Assembly (NCBI GenBank): GCA_963556145.1 | Contig: OY744463.1 | Location: 7,130,001 to 7,194,000 of the forward strand | Reading direction: 5' to 3' | DNA from: Hygrocybe punicea | Taxonomy: Eukaryota > Basidiomycota > Agaricomycetes > Agaricales > Hygrophoraceae | DNA length: 64,000 nt | Part shown: in pieces, positions 20,575 through 30,664 of the stretch | How positions within the stretch are numbered: the stretch's first letter is position 1 | Layout of the letters: the number at the start of each line of letters is the position of its first letter | Translations under genes and position numbers: made by a program | The notes under the pieces: model-generated | What the model was told of the DNA's origin: nothing | Seen by the model: only the letters and a program-made list of their open reading frames with translations | Databases searched by the model: none

Positions 20575-23500
20575 ATGTCCACAAGCACCAGTGCTCGTAC
20601 CCCAGACATGATGCCCCTACTAGGGCAGAAGTCTGCCCCAGCTAAATTCAAAGGAAGCTATGAAGAAGTCAAGAGATTCTTAAGGCATTACAATCAAATG
20701 TGCAAATCCTATGCTGTTTCTGATAAAGAGAAATGTGAAAGGATTGTAGATTACTGCTCCACCAAAGTAGTCAAGCTCATTGAAGCCCTGGAGAGTTACA
20801 TATCCCAGGACTGGAATACTCTTGAGAAAGATATTACTCGCTACTTTGATGCTGCCCTAAAGGAAACAAGATACATTGTTAGAGATCTCATGACCCTTGC
20901 ACGCATTTGGAAACTTAAACAGATTAGAACTCTCACCAAATGGAAGCAATATGAACGCAGGTTCATTACTATTGCAGGATGGTTAGAGAGCAAGAAGAAG
21001 ATCTCTGCAGATGAAAAGGCTGCATACTTCTGGCATGGAATCAACAAGAACCTCAGACATATCATTGAGACACGTCTCAACACTGGATCAACACCTTTAG
21101 ATGTCACATCTCCATTCCCTATGAAAGATGTCATTAAGGTTGCAGAAACTCTATTTGAAAGGAATAGGTTTGACATGAATCTAGCAGATTCAGATTCAGA
21201 TATACCAGGAAGACTAGACAACTCTGTTTCAGAAGACTCTGATACAGATGATTCATCAGAGTATGATACAGATAGTGACTATGAAGCCTGCATCAAGAGA
21301 AAGAAAGCTAGCAAGAAGAAGAAGGCATTCAAATCCAAGGCATATGATTCAGATGATGAACTATTTAAGAAGACAGTAAGGAAAGAAACTGAGAAGAAAG
21401 ATAATGGCAGGAAGGGGATAGACAGGAAGTCTACCTCCACATCATCATCACACCAGAATGAAGTAGAGTCTTTAATCAAGCAAATGGGAAAGCTTTCTTT
21501 GGATGATATTAAGTATGGACTAGCATACTATAGAGCCTTGAAGCTAGATCCAGACATTGCTCACTGTATTAGCCCACCTGAGTTGAAACAACCTCAGCAA
21601 AAGCAAGCACAGTCACAGCAAACACAAAGACCTCCCTTCAAAATCTCAGCTGCCAATAGTGTTGGCCTTCCACCAAACCCTTCTACTAGTTCGTTTAACC
21701 CTACCAATTCGTTTACTCCTTCCAATGAACAAAGAGGACCCATGACCTGCTATGGTTGTGGAGGACAAGGACATGGTATGCAAACATGTTTCCAAATAAA
21801 TGAATTACTCAAGACAGGCAAGATAACCAAGGATGGTCTTGGAAGGATTGTTTATCCAGATGGCTCAATAATTCGCAGAAATATGGGTGAGACATTTGTA
21901 CAAGCAATTGATAGACATGTAGCTGAAAAGGCCAGCAATGTCCAGTCACACTTCTATGTATTACAAGATCAATTCTCTGATTACTATCAATCTGATGCTG
22001 AAGAAGATTTTGAAGCATATACTATACCTACAATCAAGGAAGAAGAAATACAAATCCTGCCTGCAGTCAGAGGACCACAGAAAATTGGTGCAGCAAGGAA
22101 GGAAGTATTAGATGGAGTATATCCTCCCACAGGTATTAAGGCCAAAGGAAAAGAGAATATAAGGCCTAATACAGTACTGCCACCCATTCCTAAAGGCCCA
22201 GTCAAACCCGGCCCTCTTTCAGCACAGAAGCAAGCTCAAGCACATGTACCCGCACCATTACCTTTTGCTCTCAAGAAGACAAACCCATTCCATCCTACAG
22301 AAGATCTGCATACAAAACAACCTGTTCCAATGGATATAAGAGCCCCAATACATATTCCTTCAGACACAGATTCAGATGTGGAGATGATAGATCCTTCTCC
22401 AACAAAGCCAGCCAAGACTCATATACAAGGACACAAGGCAAACATAGATAAGAACAAGATCATGGCTGAAAGACATAATGCCATAACTCGTCCAAAGCCC
22501 ACTCCCAGACAATCTGAAATTTCAGTCAATATTGGAGAAACTCAAGTTGTCAATCAAATCCTTGACACACCAGTTACCCTGCGCGTTCGTGAAGTATTAG
22601 CTTCTTCCAAGGAATTATCTGAGCAATTAACAGACATGATCAAGAGAAAGAATGCAAAGGTATCTGCCATTGCAAGCTCATTCATAACCAAGGATCGTGG
22701 AGTGTTAATCAGGCTTCAGATGGAATGTGATAGAAGACCTATTGAAGCCATCATTGACACTGGATCCCAGTTAAATGTGATTAGTAAAAAAGTCTGGAAA
22801 GAAATTATCCAAAGACCTATGGATGTAGGAAAAATTCTCACAATGAATGATGCTAATGGAGGTGAAGGAACATTAAAAGGATTGGTCTCAGAAGTTCCAT
22901 TGACTTGTGGTGGTGTCCTTACCTATGCCAATCTTTACATAGGAGAGACGGTGCCATTTGATTTATTACTTGGAAGACCATGGCAAAGAGGCAACTATGT
23001 TTCTATTGATGAAAGAATAGATGGTACATATTTAGTATTCAAGAATCCTGAAGATTTGACAAACAGATTTGAACTAATGGTCACACCAAGCCATTCTCAA
23101 GCTAATCACATCAGAGGAGCTACTACTGCCCATGCCTCAACATCCTATTTATGCACTTTACCTATGGAACTTGAAGAAACCACTACAATTCCTTTAACTA
23201 AGTCTTATGAACAAAATAAGGCATTAGTCCGCTATAATCCGCAATTTCAAACTCCGCTTAAACCGAATTATTTTACCGAAATGATTACATGCTTACAGGA
23301 TAAGCCTTATTTGGATAAGGATAAGTCTGAAGTAAAAGGAGATAAAAGTATCTCATGCTTCAATATCCCCAAAAATGCATATGATGGCTCGAAACTTTTT
23401 GCATTGTCCATAGCCCATTGTGATGACATGAACAATGAAGAATCTGAATTTTCTAAAAGGAGAAAGATAAGAAATGGATTTTCACACCAGGGAAATTTAG

Positions 23501-26500
23501 ATAGGAATTGCTATAAAAACTCTGAAGAAATGGGAGAGACAGTAGCCATGTCTGCTGCACAAACCCCCCAGATCCCACCTTTTATGATCAATAACCACCC
23601 TCTTCCTCTCCCTGTAGAAGGGATCCACTCCAATGGTCATCCAGATGCTGGCCGACTTATCACTTCCTTTTTGGGAAATTCCCTTGATTACCAATCTCCC
23701 CATTTAAGTAAATTTTTGATTGCTGCCACTGTAGGATATAGGCTTTCTCTGGGGATTGATTCCCTTGGTGTTCCTTTTGAGCACGGAATTTTATTAAATG
23801 CTTCTCTAGCTACAATAAATTCTCCAAGTGTCCCCCCCTCTTTAAGGATGGGACATTTAGTTTTTCAATTTTACCCATTTGCTAACCCTTCTACTGAGGA
23901 GAACTTTTCTCCTCCCCCTGTCCCTCCTCCTTACATAGAGGACTTTTATTCTTTCCCAGTGACCACTCGTGACCCTCGCACGCGCCCCGGCGACATTATT
24001 CCGCCCTTAGAACCGCCCCGTAACCCCATTAACTTACCGGTCACGCGGATTCCCACGGTTGGCTCTTCTGTCCCCGCTATCACGCTCACTGGCGAGGACG
24101 ACCGCGAATCGTCATTGACCAACGATGAGGCGCACGGTTGGAGCCCAATCGAAGGCTGGGAATGGGACTACGAGGTGGGAAAGATCCCGCTTCATCTGTT
24201 CACTGACAAACGACTTCCACTACAGTACACGGAGCGTGGCCGTAGATGCCCCTCCCTGACTACTACCACGCCTCCGGAAAATACTTCGACCCTCGCAGAT
24301 GGTACCACGGACCTTTCCGCGACCACGGACAGCAATTTCTTTCATTTCCGGGGATCCGAAGTCCACTCAACGGCCCCCACCAACGACATTCACCATTCCG
24401 CCCTCGACATCAGCCGCGACCTGTTCGAACATACAGATCATGACGGATACGAGGCAGGTGATGAAGGGGAAGTAGAATGGCCAGGTTGCACGGTGTGTAC
24501 TAGGCACCCCGCTCACGAAAAATGCCCGGATTTTACCTCACTCACGAAAAAGCCTTCTTTTGACGATTATACGGCCCCGGCGGCCACCGTTCAGCTCGCA
24601 ATACGCACGGAACCCATGAACGGCCACAATGCCATCCCTGATAGTGACCTCCTCGACGTTATTATCCCCACTTCTCCGCGCACGCCGTTAGTTGCATCCC
24701 TCCTCAAATCCACTAACTATATACCGGCAAATCATGAACGTAGCGCCCCGGCGCTCGTTTATGACCACGGACTCCCACCTGGTCTCAATATGCCGCTTGA
24801 TGCCCATTTACGCGACACTTCGCCCGGTCTCATCAATCACTACCCCACTTCCGCGAAAACCCCCGAATTTGTTTTCCCTGCTGATGACGACTGGGACTGG
24901 CCCATCGGCCAGGTCAGATATATCAACCCCGTCGTGCTCGAACCGCCCCGCATGCTTTACAACCACGCAGAGGTAAATTACGCATTTCCACCCCCTCCTC
25001 ATGCCGAATTGGGACGCGAGCCGATTTCCTGGCCCCCCAGCGATCCGGACCTCTTATCAGACGTCTCCAACCATGCCACCCCTGGTTCCGATGTAGGAAA
25101 CATTTGGTTCCCTGCTACTTCTTATTTGCCTACTCCCCCTTTTACCCCTTTTAATAGTAGTGAAAATTTTGTACCTTTAGTCTCTAGCTCCCCTTCTATG
25201 TCTTTTGATGATCTATATGGTGATTTAGGATATTCTCCTAAGTCTCCTATCTTTGAGGAAATTTTGCCAGATTTAAATAATAATAGTGATGATTATTTAT
25301 ATTCTTCAAATAAATACATAGATAGTAAAGATACTTCTATGTCTGTAGATTCTCAATCACCTTCTTCTGTTTATTCTGGGAGTGACTCTGAAAATAAGGC
25401 TGTCAAGATCCTAAGCCCCAAACCAGATCCACTCACCATCATTATTCCTCATACCACTTCCATAAATTCATCTCTACCTCAGCCTTATCAGGAACCTGGA
25501 TCTAGGACTAGACCTATCAGTGTGTCCTCTTCTGAGGACATTAATTCATCTTCTGATGAATCCATGGACACAGACTCAGATGAAGAATTAGAATGGTTCG
25601 CTTGGACTAGGTCTGATTCCCTAGATTCAGAAGCAATAACAGAATTTAATTCAGACCTCAGTCAGGCCATTGAAGAAGCCCAGCAGCCGCTCGATTCCCC
25701 TCCAGGCTTGATATCGCTTTCGCCTACACCACCCCCACTTGAAGATATACCTTTGTTACAATTGCCACCTGTCTCAGACAAAACTTGGTCCTTGCCAGAG
25801 GGTGAGGAAATCAATACCCCCTCTGATGAATATGCCAGACTCCCATTTGATCGTGCCAATGCCTTAAATGCAGGAGAACGCATTTCGCCCTTACCTCCCT
25901 CCAAGGATCCCAGATCCCCATTTAGTGTCAGATCAGGCCCATTATATCCAGAATCCAATCTACTCACTCAGCTTCGCATGGAAGCACCTCCTATTCGCCC
26001 TCAATCACCCATTCAAGTGTATTCCTTCACCATCTCCAATGCTGGCTCCTCTCATCAGGACTTAGCTGCTGCAAGAATCTTAACAGCTGAGCCAGACCAC
26101 ATGTCTACATTTGATGTTCACATCAGTTTCCTCAAAGCTATTAGAGGATCCTTGGTTGAAGGCATTCGCAGAATTGGATTCAAGCTAGCCACCCCTGACT
26201 GGAGGGCCCTCATCAATGAAAGGCCTTCAAATGACCCCGTCCGCTATTATTTCAACCACAAGTGTTTACTATTTCGGTTTCTGGAAGAAGGAGTTTCTGA
26301 AGGACTACCTGAACCTGCAACAGAGCATTTTAGGCCCCTTCACTTCACAGAGTCAAACCCTCTCCTTGAAGAAGAAGAAATCACCTTCCTCAAAAATTCC
26401 TCTATCATCTTTCGCTCCAATCGCCGCATGTTACTCTCTGATGCTATCAATGCAGTCTTGGATATGCGCTTTCGCCGCCCTGAAGCAGTGGCAGATTTGC

Positions 26501-26553
26501 TTAAGGAAGGATATTTTGATCCTCCCAAATATCTCAAGTCCACAATTACTTAG
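20575..26553 (+). CDS. gag: Retrotransposon Gag-protease polyprotein with long C-terminal extension
   Basis: 1,992 codons without a stop. Residues about 20-200 are Gag-like and helical. A CCHC zinc knuckle (CYGCGGQGHGMQTC) is at 392-405. The retropepsin active site IIDTGSQLNVI has its aspartate at 728 and the LLLGRPW motif lies near 798. After about residue 835 the ORF continues for over 1,100 residues with no known domain: an AT-rich part, a GC-rich insert (about residues 1126-1519), an acidic serine-rich part, and a helical end (about 1830-1992) starting near FDVHISFLKAIRG. Standard gypsy Gag-Pro proteins end soon after the protease. Pol overlaps in the +1 frame (26216-26553), so frameshifting or separate initiation is needed. 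Confidence 0.9.
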   Translation: MSTSTSARTPDMMPLLGQKSAPAKFKGSYEEVKRFLRHYNQMCKSYAVSDKEKCERIVDYCSTKVVKLIEALESYISQDWNTLEKDITRYFDAALKETRYIVRDLMTLARIWKLKQIRTLTKWKQYERRFITIAGWLESKKKISADEKAAYFWHGINKNLRHIIETRLNTGSTPLDVTSPFPMKDVIKVAETLFERNRFDMNLADSDSDIPGRLDNSVSEDSDTDDSSEYDTDSDYEACIKRKKASKKKKAFKSKAYDSDDELFKKTVRKETEKKDNGRKGIDRKSTSTSSSHQNEVESLIKQMGKLSLDDIKYGLAYYRALKLDPDIAHCISPPELKQPQQKQAQSQQTQRPPFKISAANSVGLPPNPSTSSFNPTNSFTPSNEQRGPMTCYGCGGQGHGMQTCFQINELLKTGKITKDGLGRIVYPDGSIIRRNMGETFVQAIDRHVAEKASNVQSHFYVLQDQFSDYYQSDAEEDFEAYTIPTIKEEEIQILPAVRGPQKIGAARKEVLDGVYPPTGIKAKGKENIRPNTVLPPIPKGPVKPGPLSAQKQAQAHVPAPLPFALKKTNPFHPTEDLHTKQPVPMDIRAPIHIPSDTDSDVEMIDPSPTKPAKTHIQGHKANIDKNKIMAERHNAITRPKPTPRQSEISVNIGETQVVNQILDTPVTLRVREVLASSKELSEQLTDMIKRKNAKVSAIASSFITKDRGVLIRLQMECDRRPIEAIIDTGSQLNVISKKVWKEIIQRPMDVGKILTMNDANGGEGTLKGLVSEVPLTCGGVLTYANLYIGETVPFDLLLGRPWQRGNYVSIDERIDGTYLVFKNPEDLTNRFELMVTPSHSQANHIRGATTAHASTSYLCTLPMELEETTTIPLTKSYEQNKALVRYNPQFQTPLKPNYFTEMITCLQDKPYLDKDKSEVKGDKSISCFNIPKNAYDGSKLFALSIAHCDDMNNEESEFSKRRKIRNGFSHQGNLDRNCYKNSEEMGETVAMSAAQTPQIPPFMINNHPLPLPVEGIHSNGHPDAGRLITSFLGNSLDYQSPHLSKFLIAATVGYRLSLGIDSLGVPFEHGILLNASLATINSPSVPPSLRMGHLVFQFYPFANPSTEENFSPPPVPPPYIEDFYSFPVTTRDPRTRPGDIIPPLEPPRNPINLPVTRIPTVGSSVPAITLTGEDDRESSLTNDEAHGWSPIEGWEWDYEVGKIPLHLFTDKRLPLQYTERGRRCPSLTTTTPPENTSTLADGTTDLSATTDSNFFHFRGSEVHSTAPTNDIHHSALDISRDLFEHTDHDGYEAGDEGEVEWPGCTVCTRHPAHEKCPDFTSLTKKPSFDDYTAPAATVQLAIRTEPMNGHNAIPDSDLLDVIIPTSPRTPLVASLLKSTNYIPANHERSAPALVYDHGLPPGLNMPLDAHLRDTSPGLINHYPTSAKTPEFVFPADDDWDWPIGQVRYINPVVLEPPRMLYNHAEVNYAFPPPPHAELGREPISWPPSDPDLLSDVSNHATPGSDVGNIWFPATSYLPTPPFTPFNSSENFVPLVSSSPSMSFDDLYGDLGYSPKSPIFEEILPDLNNNSDDYLYSSNKYIDSKDTSMSVDSQSPSSVYSGSDSENKAVKILSPKPDPLTIIIPHTTSINSSLPQPYQEPGSRTRPISVSSSEDINSSSDESMDTDSDEELEWFAWTRSDSLDSEAITEFNSDLSQAIEEAQQPLDSPPGLISLSPTPPPLEDIPLLQLPPVSDKTWSLPEGEEINTPSDEYARLPFDRANALNAGERISPLPPSKDPRSPFSVRSGPLYPESNLLTQLRMEAPPIRPQSPIQVYSFTISNAGSSHQDLAAARILTAEPDHMSTFDVHISFLKAIRGSLVEGIRRIGFKLATPDWRALINERPSNDPVRYYFNHKCLLFRFLEEGVSEGLPEPATEHFRPLHFTESNPLLEEEEITFLKNSSIIFRSNRRMLLSDAINAVLDMRFRRPEAVADLLKEGYFDPPKYLKSTIT
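23950..25130 (+). other. GC-rich in-frame segment inside the first ORF
   Basis: Flanking sequence is AT-rich and uses codons such as AGA and TTA. From about 23950 to 25130 the sequence turns rich in CGC, CCG, GCG and ACG codons without breaking the frame. It encodes proline- and aspartate-rich protein with DDDWDWP and GWEWDYEVG stretches and a CTVCTRHPAHEKC cysteine-histidine cluster. The sharp edges suggest a captured segment of other origin. Confidence 0.6.
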
Positions 26554-29500
26554 TGATTTGTTTACTCTTGCAACAATATTTTTGCCCCTATGTCAAACCT
26601 CTCTTCTTTATATCTGTCTGTACTACATTTTATTACTTGATGTGATAGTGTACAAGTTTATATTTTCAAAGACTATTCAGGATTTGACATCCTTAGCCAG
26701 CCCTAGTATACCTGTGTACAAACAAACTGAACTGACAAATATAACTTCTGTCAGACTGTATGAAGAGGACCCTCAAAATTCTAAGCATGAAGATAAGCCA
26801 CTAGAACAATTCAGTGTATACTATGAGACTATTAAGGATAGCCAAGAAACAACTATGCCTATTTTAGTCTACCCAGAAGATGAAGACAATCAAGATTACA
26901 ATCTTAATGAAGTACCAAATAAGCAAGAAAGTGCCTCAGAAGAAGCAGACTATTACTACATTATAGGAGAAGGAACCTTAATATGTGAAGAAGGAGACAT
27001 TCTCATATTCCCTTGTGAAGAAACAGATAGTCAAGGATATCCATTAACACTTACAGCTTACAAAAGAGTGGACAAGAAAATAAATCCTGTCCCTGGAACC
27101 TTTCCAGAAGATGCACGTGTTACAAGGAAATTTCCCTATGACCCTCTTTCCACATTACCACCACTTCCTATGATACCACCAGACTTCATACCTACAGAGA
27201 AGCTTACATCTGAACGTCTGAAGATACTCAAGATAAACAATGATGGATTTCTTTGGCCAGAAGAAGAAAAATTATTTACTCACCTCTTGTCACTTAACCA
27301 AGATGCTATTGGCTTTGAAGATACTGAAAGAGGCACACTTAAGGAATCTTACTTTTCACCATACATCATCCCTACTGTCCCACATGTACCCTGGGCATTT
27401 CGAAATATTCCTATACCACCAGGACTTAGAGAAAAAGTCATGGATGTTTTGAAGAGAAAAATAGATGCTGGTGTATATGAACCAAGTCAATCCTCTTATA
27501 GGTCAAGATGGTTTTGTGTAAGCAAGAAGGATGGAAAACTTCGTATAGTCCATGATTTGCAACCTCTCAATGCAGTTACAATACGTGATGCAGGCCTTCC
27601 TCCAATACTAGATGAATTTGTAGAACCTTTTGCTGGTCGCCAATGCTATACAGTCTTCGATTTACTATGGGGATTTGATGCTAGGAAAGTACATCCTACA
27701 TCTCGTGACCTCACTGCATTCATGACACCACTGGGATTACTTCGTCTCACATCACTTCCCACTGGATTCACAAATTCACCTGCAGAATTCCAACGTTGTA
27801 TGTGCTTCATCCTTCAAGATGAAATCCCTCATACTGCAAATAGCTTCATTGATGATTTACCTATAAAAGGACCTTCATCCATTTATCCTGATCAAGATGG
27901 AAGACCAGAAGTTTTACTAGAAAATCCAGGAATCAGAAGGTTTATTTGGGAGCACGCTCAAGATGTACATCGCATTATGCATCGCCTTGCTTGTGCAGGA
28001 ATGACAATATCAGCTAAGAAGACACAACTTTGCCGCTCAAGTGTTGTGATCGTAGGACAGAAATGCACTCCGGAAGGACGTTGTCCTGATGATAGTAGAG
28101 TACAAAAGGTTTTGGACTGGCCCCCACTCAAGACTCCCAAGGATGTTAGAGGCTTCCTAGGTCTCTGTGGAACAGTTCGCATTTGGATAGAAAATTATTC
28201 TGCACTAGCCAAGCCACTAGCAGAGTTATTCCATAAAGGAGCAGAGTTTATATGGGATGAAAGAAGACAAGCAGCTTTCCAGGCATTGAAAGAAAAGGTA
28301 TCTTCAGCACCTGCACTCCGCTCTATTGATTATACATCAGATAGACCCACATATTTATCAGTAGACAGTAGCCATATTGCTGCCGGTTTTATTTTATCAC
28401 AAGAAGATGAAAATGGAAATCGTCGCCCTGCTAGATATGGTTCAATACCAATGAGTGAAAGAGAATCCAGATATTCACAGCCAAAACTGGAGTTATATGG
28501 ACTATACCGCGCGTTACGCCACTGGAGACTGTATTTAATAGGAATAAAGAATTTACATATAGAGGTAGATGCCAAGTTTATAAAAGGCATGCTCAATGAA
28601 CCGGATTTACAGCCTAATGCAGCCATAAACAGATGGATTCAAGGAATTTTATTATTTGACTTCAAACTTATTCATGTACCTGCAACCCAGTTTAGGGGAC
28701 CAGATGCACTTTCTCGCAGAGAACTTGCAGATAATGAAGAAATTGAAGAGCATGATGATTCATGGCTAGATGATATTGCCTTGCTTGTTCATGTTCCTGA
28801 TCCACATGAAATAAGAAAATTTAGCTTCACTGTCCCTACCAAATTGCCATACAAGGCCATCACACTCCCTTCAAATAATGAAATTAAATTACAACAGGAC
28901 AAGATACTCATTCAAGTAAAACATTTTTTATCCACATTGGAAATGCCTTCAACAGATACCTTGCAGGCAAGAAGAAGATTTCTGAAGAAAACTGGACAAT
29001 TTTATTTAAAAGATGATAAACTGTTTAGAAGAAATGGCCAGAAAATGCCTTCATTAGTGATTATGAATGCAAAGAAAAGAATCGCTATTCTCACTCAAGC
29101 TCATGAAAACCTAGGTCATAAAGGAGAACAAGCTGTGTTTGACTTAGTCAAACTTCAATTTTTTTGGCCTCATCTCAGAGCAGATGTCCATTACCACATT
29201 TCATCATGTCATCAGTGTCAAATTAGGAGCTTGAAGAAAATCGAAATTTCCCCTACAATTTCTACCCCTACAGCAATTTTTCAAAAGGTATACATTGATG
29301 TAATGTTTATGCCACCTTCAGGAGGCTACCATTTCATTGTAGCAGCACGTGATGATTTATCAGGAGCAACTGAAGTAAAAGCTCTAAGATCAAACAATTC
29401 ACACAACTTAGCAAAATTTTTCTGGGAACAGATCTATTGTCGCTATGGTGCCATTGAACATGTAGTTACTGATAATGGAGGAGAAGTCAAAGGAGCATTT

Positions 29501-29944
29501 GAGTCTCTGCTTAGAAGACTAGGAATTCCTCAAGTTCGCATATCACCCTACAATAAGCATGCAAATGGTGTAGTAGAAAGAGGACATTTTACTCTACGTG
29601 AAGCCATAGTCAAGTCCTGTGAAAAAGATAAGACTGGAAAAATCAAGAATTGGCACAAGCACGTAGAGTTAGCATCATTTGCAGACCGAATTACAGTCAG
29701 CAGTGTTACTGGATACTCACCTTATTATCTACTCCATGGCACTCATCCTATACTTCCCTTTGACCTAACAGAAGCCACATTTATGGTTGAAGGTTTTTGC
29801 TCAGGACTTTCTACATCAGATTTGTTAGCACTCCGCATACGTCAGCTTGGAAGACATCAAGAAGATATTGATAAAGCAGCAGCTGTGCTTAAACAGGCTC
29901 GCTTCATATCTAAATTGCAATTTGATCAGAGATTTCATAGATGA
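26216..29944 (+). CDS. pol: Retrotransposon Pol: reverse transcriptase, RNase H, integrase
   Basis: Open frame of 1,242 codons in the frame +1 to Gag; the true start is uncertain because the first 110 codons overlap Gag-Pro. RT runs from about residue 436 (KKDGKLRIVHDLQPLN) with LPTGFTNSPAEFQR and the catalytic FIDD at about 544. RNase H begins near 711 (YLSVDSSHIAAGF) with the EVDAKF motif near 785. Integrase has a zinc finger (HENLGH near 963, CHQC near 997), first aspartate in YIDVMF (about 1027), second in VTDNGG (1086) and glutamate in VVERGH (1121). It ends at TGA 29942-29944, directly before the integrase C-terminal module, which continues in the same frame. All core catalytic residues seem kept. 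Confidence 0.9.
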   Translation: MKGLQMTPSAIISTTSVYYFGFWKKEFLKDYLNLQQSILGPFTSQSQTLSLKKKKSPSSKIPLSSFAPIAACYSLMLSMQSWICAFAALKQWQICLRKDILILPNISSPQLLSDLFTLATIFLPLCQTSLLYICLYYILLLDVIVYKFIFSKTIQDLTSLASPSIPVYKQTELTNITSVRLYEEDPQNSKHEDKPLEQFSVYYETIKDSQETTMPILVYPEDEDNQDYNLNEVPNKQESASEEADYYYIIGEGTLICEEGDILIFPCEETDSQGYPLTLTAYKRVDKKINPVPGTFPEDARVTRKFPYDPLSTLPPLPMIPPDFIPTEKLTSERLKILKINNDGFLWPEEEKLFTHLLSLNQDAIGFEDTERGTLKESYFSPYIIPTVPHVPWAFRNIPIPPGLREKVMDVLKRKIDAGVYEPSQSSYRSRWFCVSKKDGKLRIVHDLQPLNAVTIRDAGLPPILDEFVEPFAGRQCYTVFDLLWGFDARKVHPTSRDLTAFMTPLGLLRLTSLPTGFTNSPAEFQRCMCFILQDEIPHTANSFIDDLPIKGPSSIYPDQDGRPEVLLENPGIRRFIWEHAQDVHRIMHRLACAGMTISAKKTQLCRSSVVIVGQKCTPEGRCPDDSRVQKVLDWPPLKTPKDVRGFLGLCGTVRIWIENYSALAKPLAELFHKGAEFIWDERRQAAFQALKEKVSSAPALRSIDYTSDRPTYLSVDSSHIAAGFILSQEDENGNRRPARYGSIPMSERESRYSQPKLELYGLYRALRHWRLYLIGIKNLHIEVDAKFIKGMLNEPDLQPNAAINRWIQGILLFDFKLIHVPATQFRGPDALSRRELADNEEIEEHDDSWLDDIALLVHVPDPHEIRKFSFTVPTKLPYKAITLPSNNEIKLQQDKILIQVKHFLSTLEMPSTDTLQARRRFLKKTGQFYLKDDKLFRRNGQKMPSLVIMNAKKRIAILTQAHENLGHKGEQAVFDLVKLQFFWPHLRADVHYHISSCHQCQIRSLKKIEISPTISTPTAIFQKVYIDVMFMPPSGGYHFIVAARDDLSGATEVKALRSNNSHNLAKFFWEQIYCRYGAIEHVVTDNGGEVKGAFESLLRRLGIPQVRISPYNKHANGVVERGHFTLREAIVKSCEKDKTGKIKNWHKHVELASFADRITVSSVTGYSPYYLLHGTHPILPFDLTEATFMVEGFCSGLSTSDLLALRIRQLGRHQEDIDKAAAVLKQARFISKLQFDQRFHR

Positions 29945-30664
29945 TTGCAAAAACGTGATTATCAGCCAGGAGAACTAGTTCTAGTATATAATAGTCGTTT
30001 GGAGATGACTATAGGAAAATTCAAGACAGACCCTCGTTACCTTGGCCCATATGAAGTTGTCAGACAAACAAGAAGAGGAACTTATGTTTTAAAAGAATTA
30101 GATGGTGCTGTGCATGCTGAGCATTATGCAGCATTTCGGATTTTACCATACATTTATCGAACTGACCCTATCCTTTATAAAATAGCAGACCAGGAAGATG
30201 AAGCTGCTGAAGTAGAGGATTGCTCAGTAAATCAGTTAATATCTCTTAAATCAGGAGACATCACAGATATTATTCTTGCCATCAAGCCAGAATTTGCTGC
30301 ACACATTGCATCACGCACAAAGAATTTTGAATTTAGAAAATATCAAGTTCCAGCCACTGTCTGTCACATGTGGCTTTATGAAACAACGCCAATCAGTTCC
30401 ATTACAGGTGTCATTACAGTTGGTTCAGTAAAAGTACCAGGAGAAGTCAATGACCCCTCAGGTCTTGGCAATGAAGACTTTGATGCAGGTTTAAAGTTGT
30501 CAAAATATGGTTATCCTATATATCATCTTCATCAGTTACAAGTACCACTATCCGCAGATCTACTCCAGAAGAGATACAATACTATTATTCCTCACCGCTA
30601 TTGTATAGCCCCACACTCATTCATTCAAGATTTTCCTTTTTCTGCATTGATTCCAATATTCTAG
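29945..30664 (+). CDS. Integrase C-terminal GPY/F module fused to an ASCH-like domain
   Basis: In frame with pol after a single TGA. Residues about 8-65 form the GPY/F module (GELVLVYNSRLE, YLGPYEVVRQTRRGTYVLKEL). Residues about 107-205 look like an ASCH (PUA-like) domain: ILAIKPEFAAHIASRTKNFE, FRKY, HMWLYETTP, ITGVITVGSVK, then YPIYHLHQL. ASCH domains are small beta-barrels thought to bind RNA; the KPEFA..I..RTKNFEFR pattern corresponds to the usual KPxxAxxIxxGxKxxExR signature. The 239-residue stretch has no good start of its own (TTG follows the stop), so it would be made by readthrough, or the stop is a mutation. The domain call is from pattern recognition only. Confidence 0.7.
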   Translation: MQKRDYQPGELVLVYNSRLEMTIGKFKTDPRYLGPYEVVRQTRRGTYVLKELDGAVHAEHYAAFRILPYIYRTDPILYKIADQEDEAAEVEDCSVNQLISLKSGDITDIILAIKPEFAAHIASRTKNFEFRKYQVPATVCHMWLYETTPISSITGVITVGSVKVPGEVNDPSGLGNEDFDAGLKLSKYGYPIYHLHQLQVPLSADLLQKRYNTIIPHRYCIAPHSFIQDFPFSALIPIF

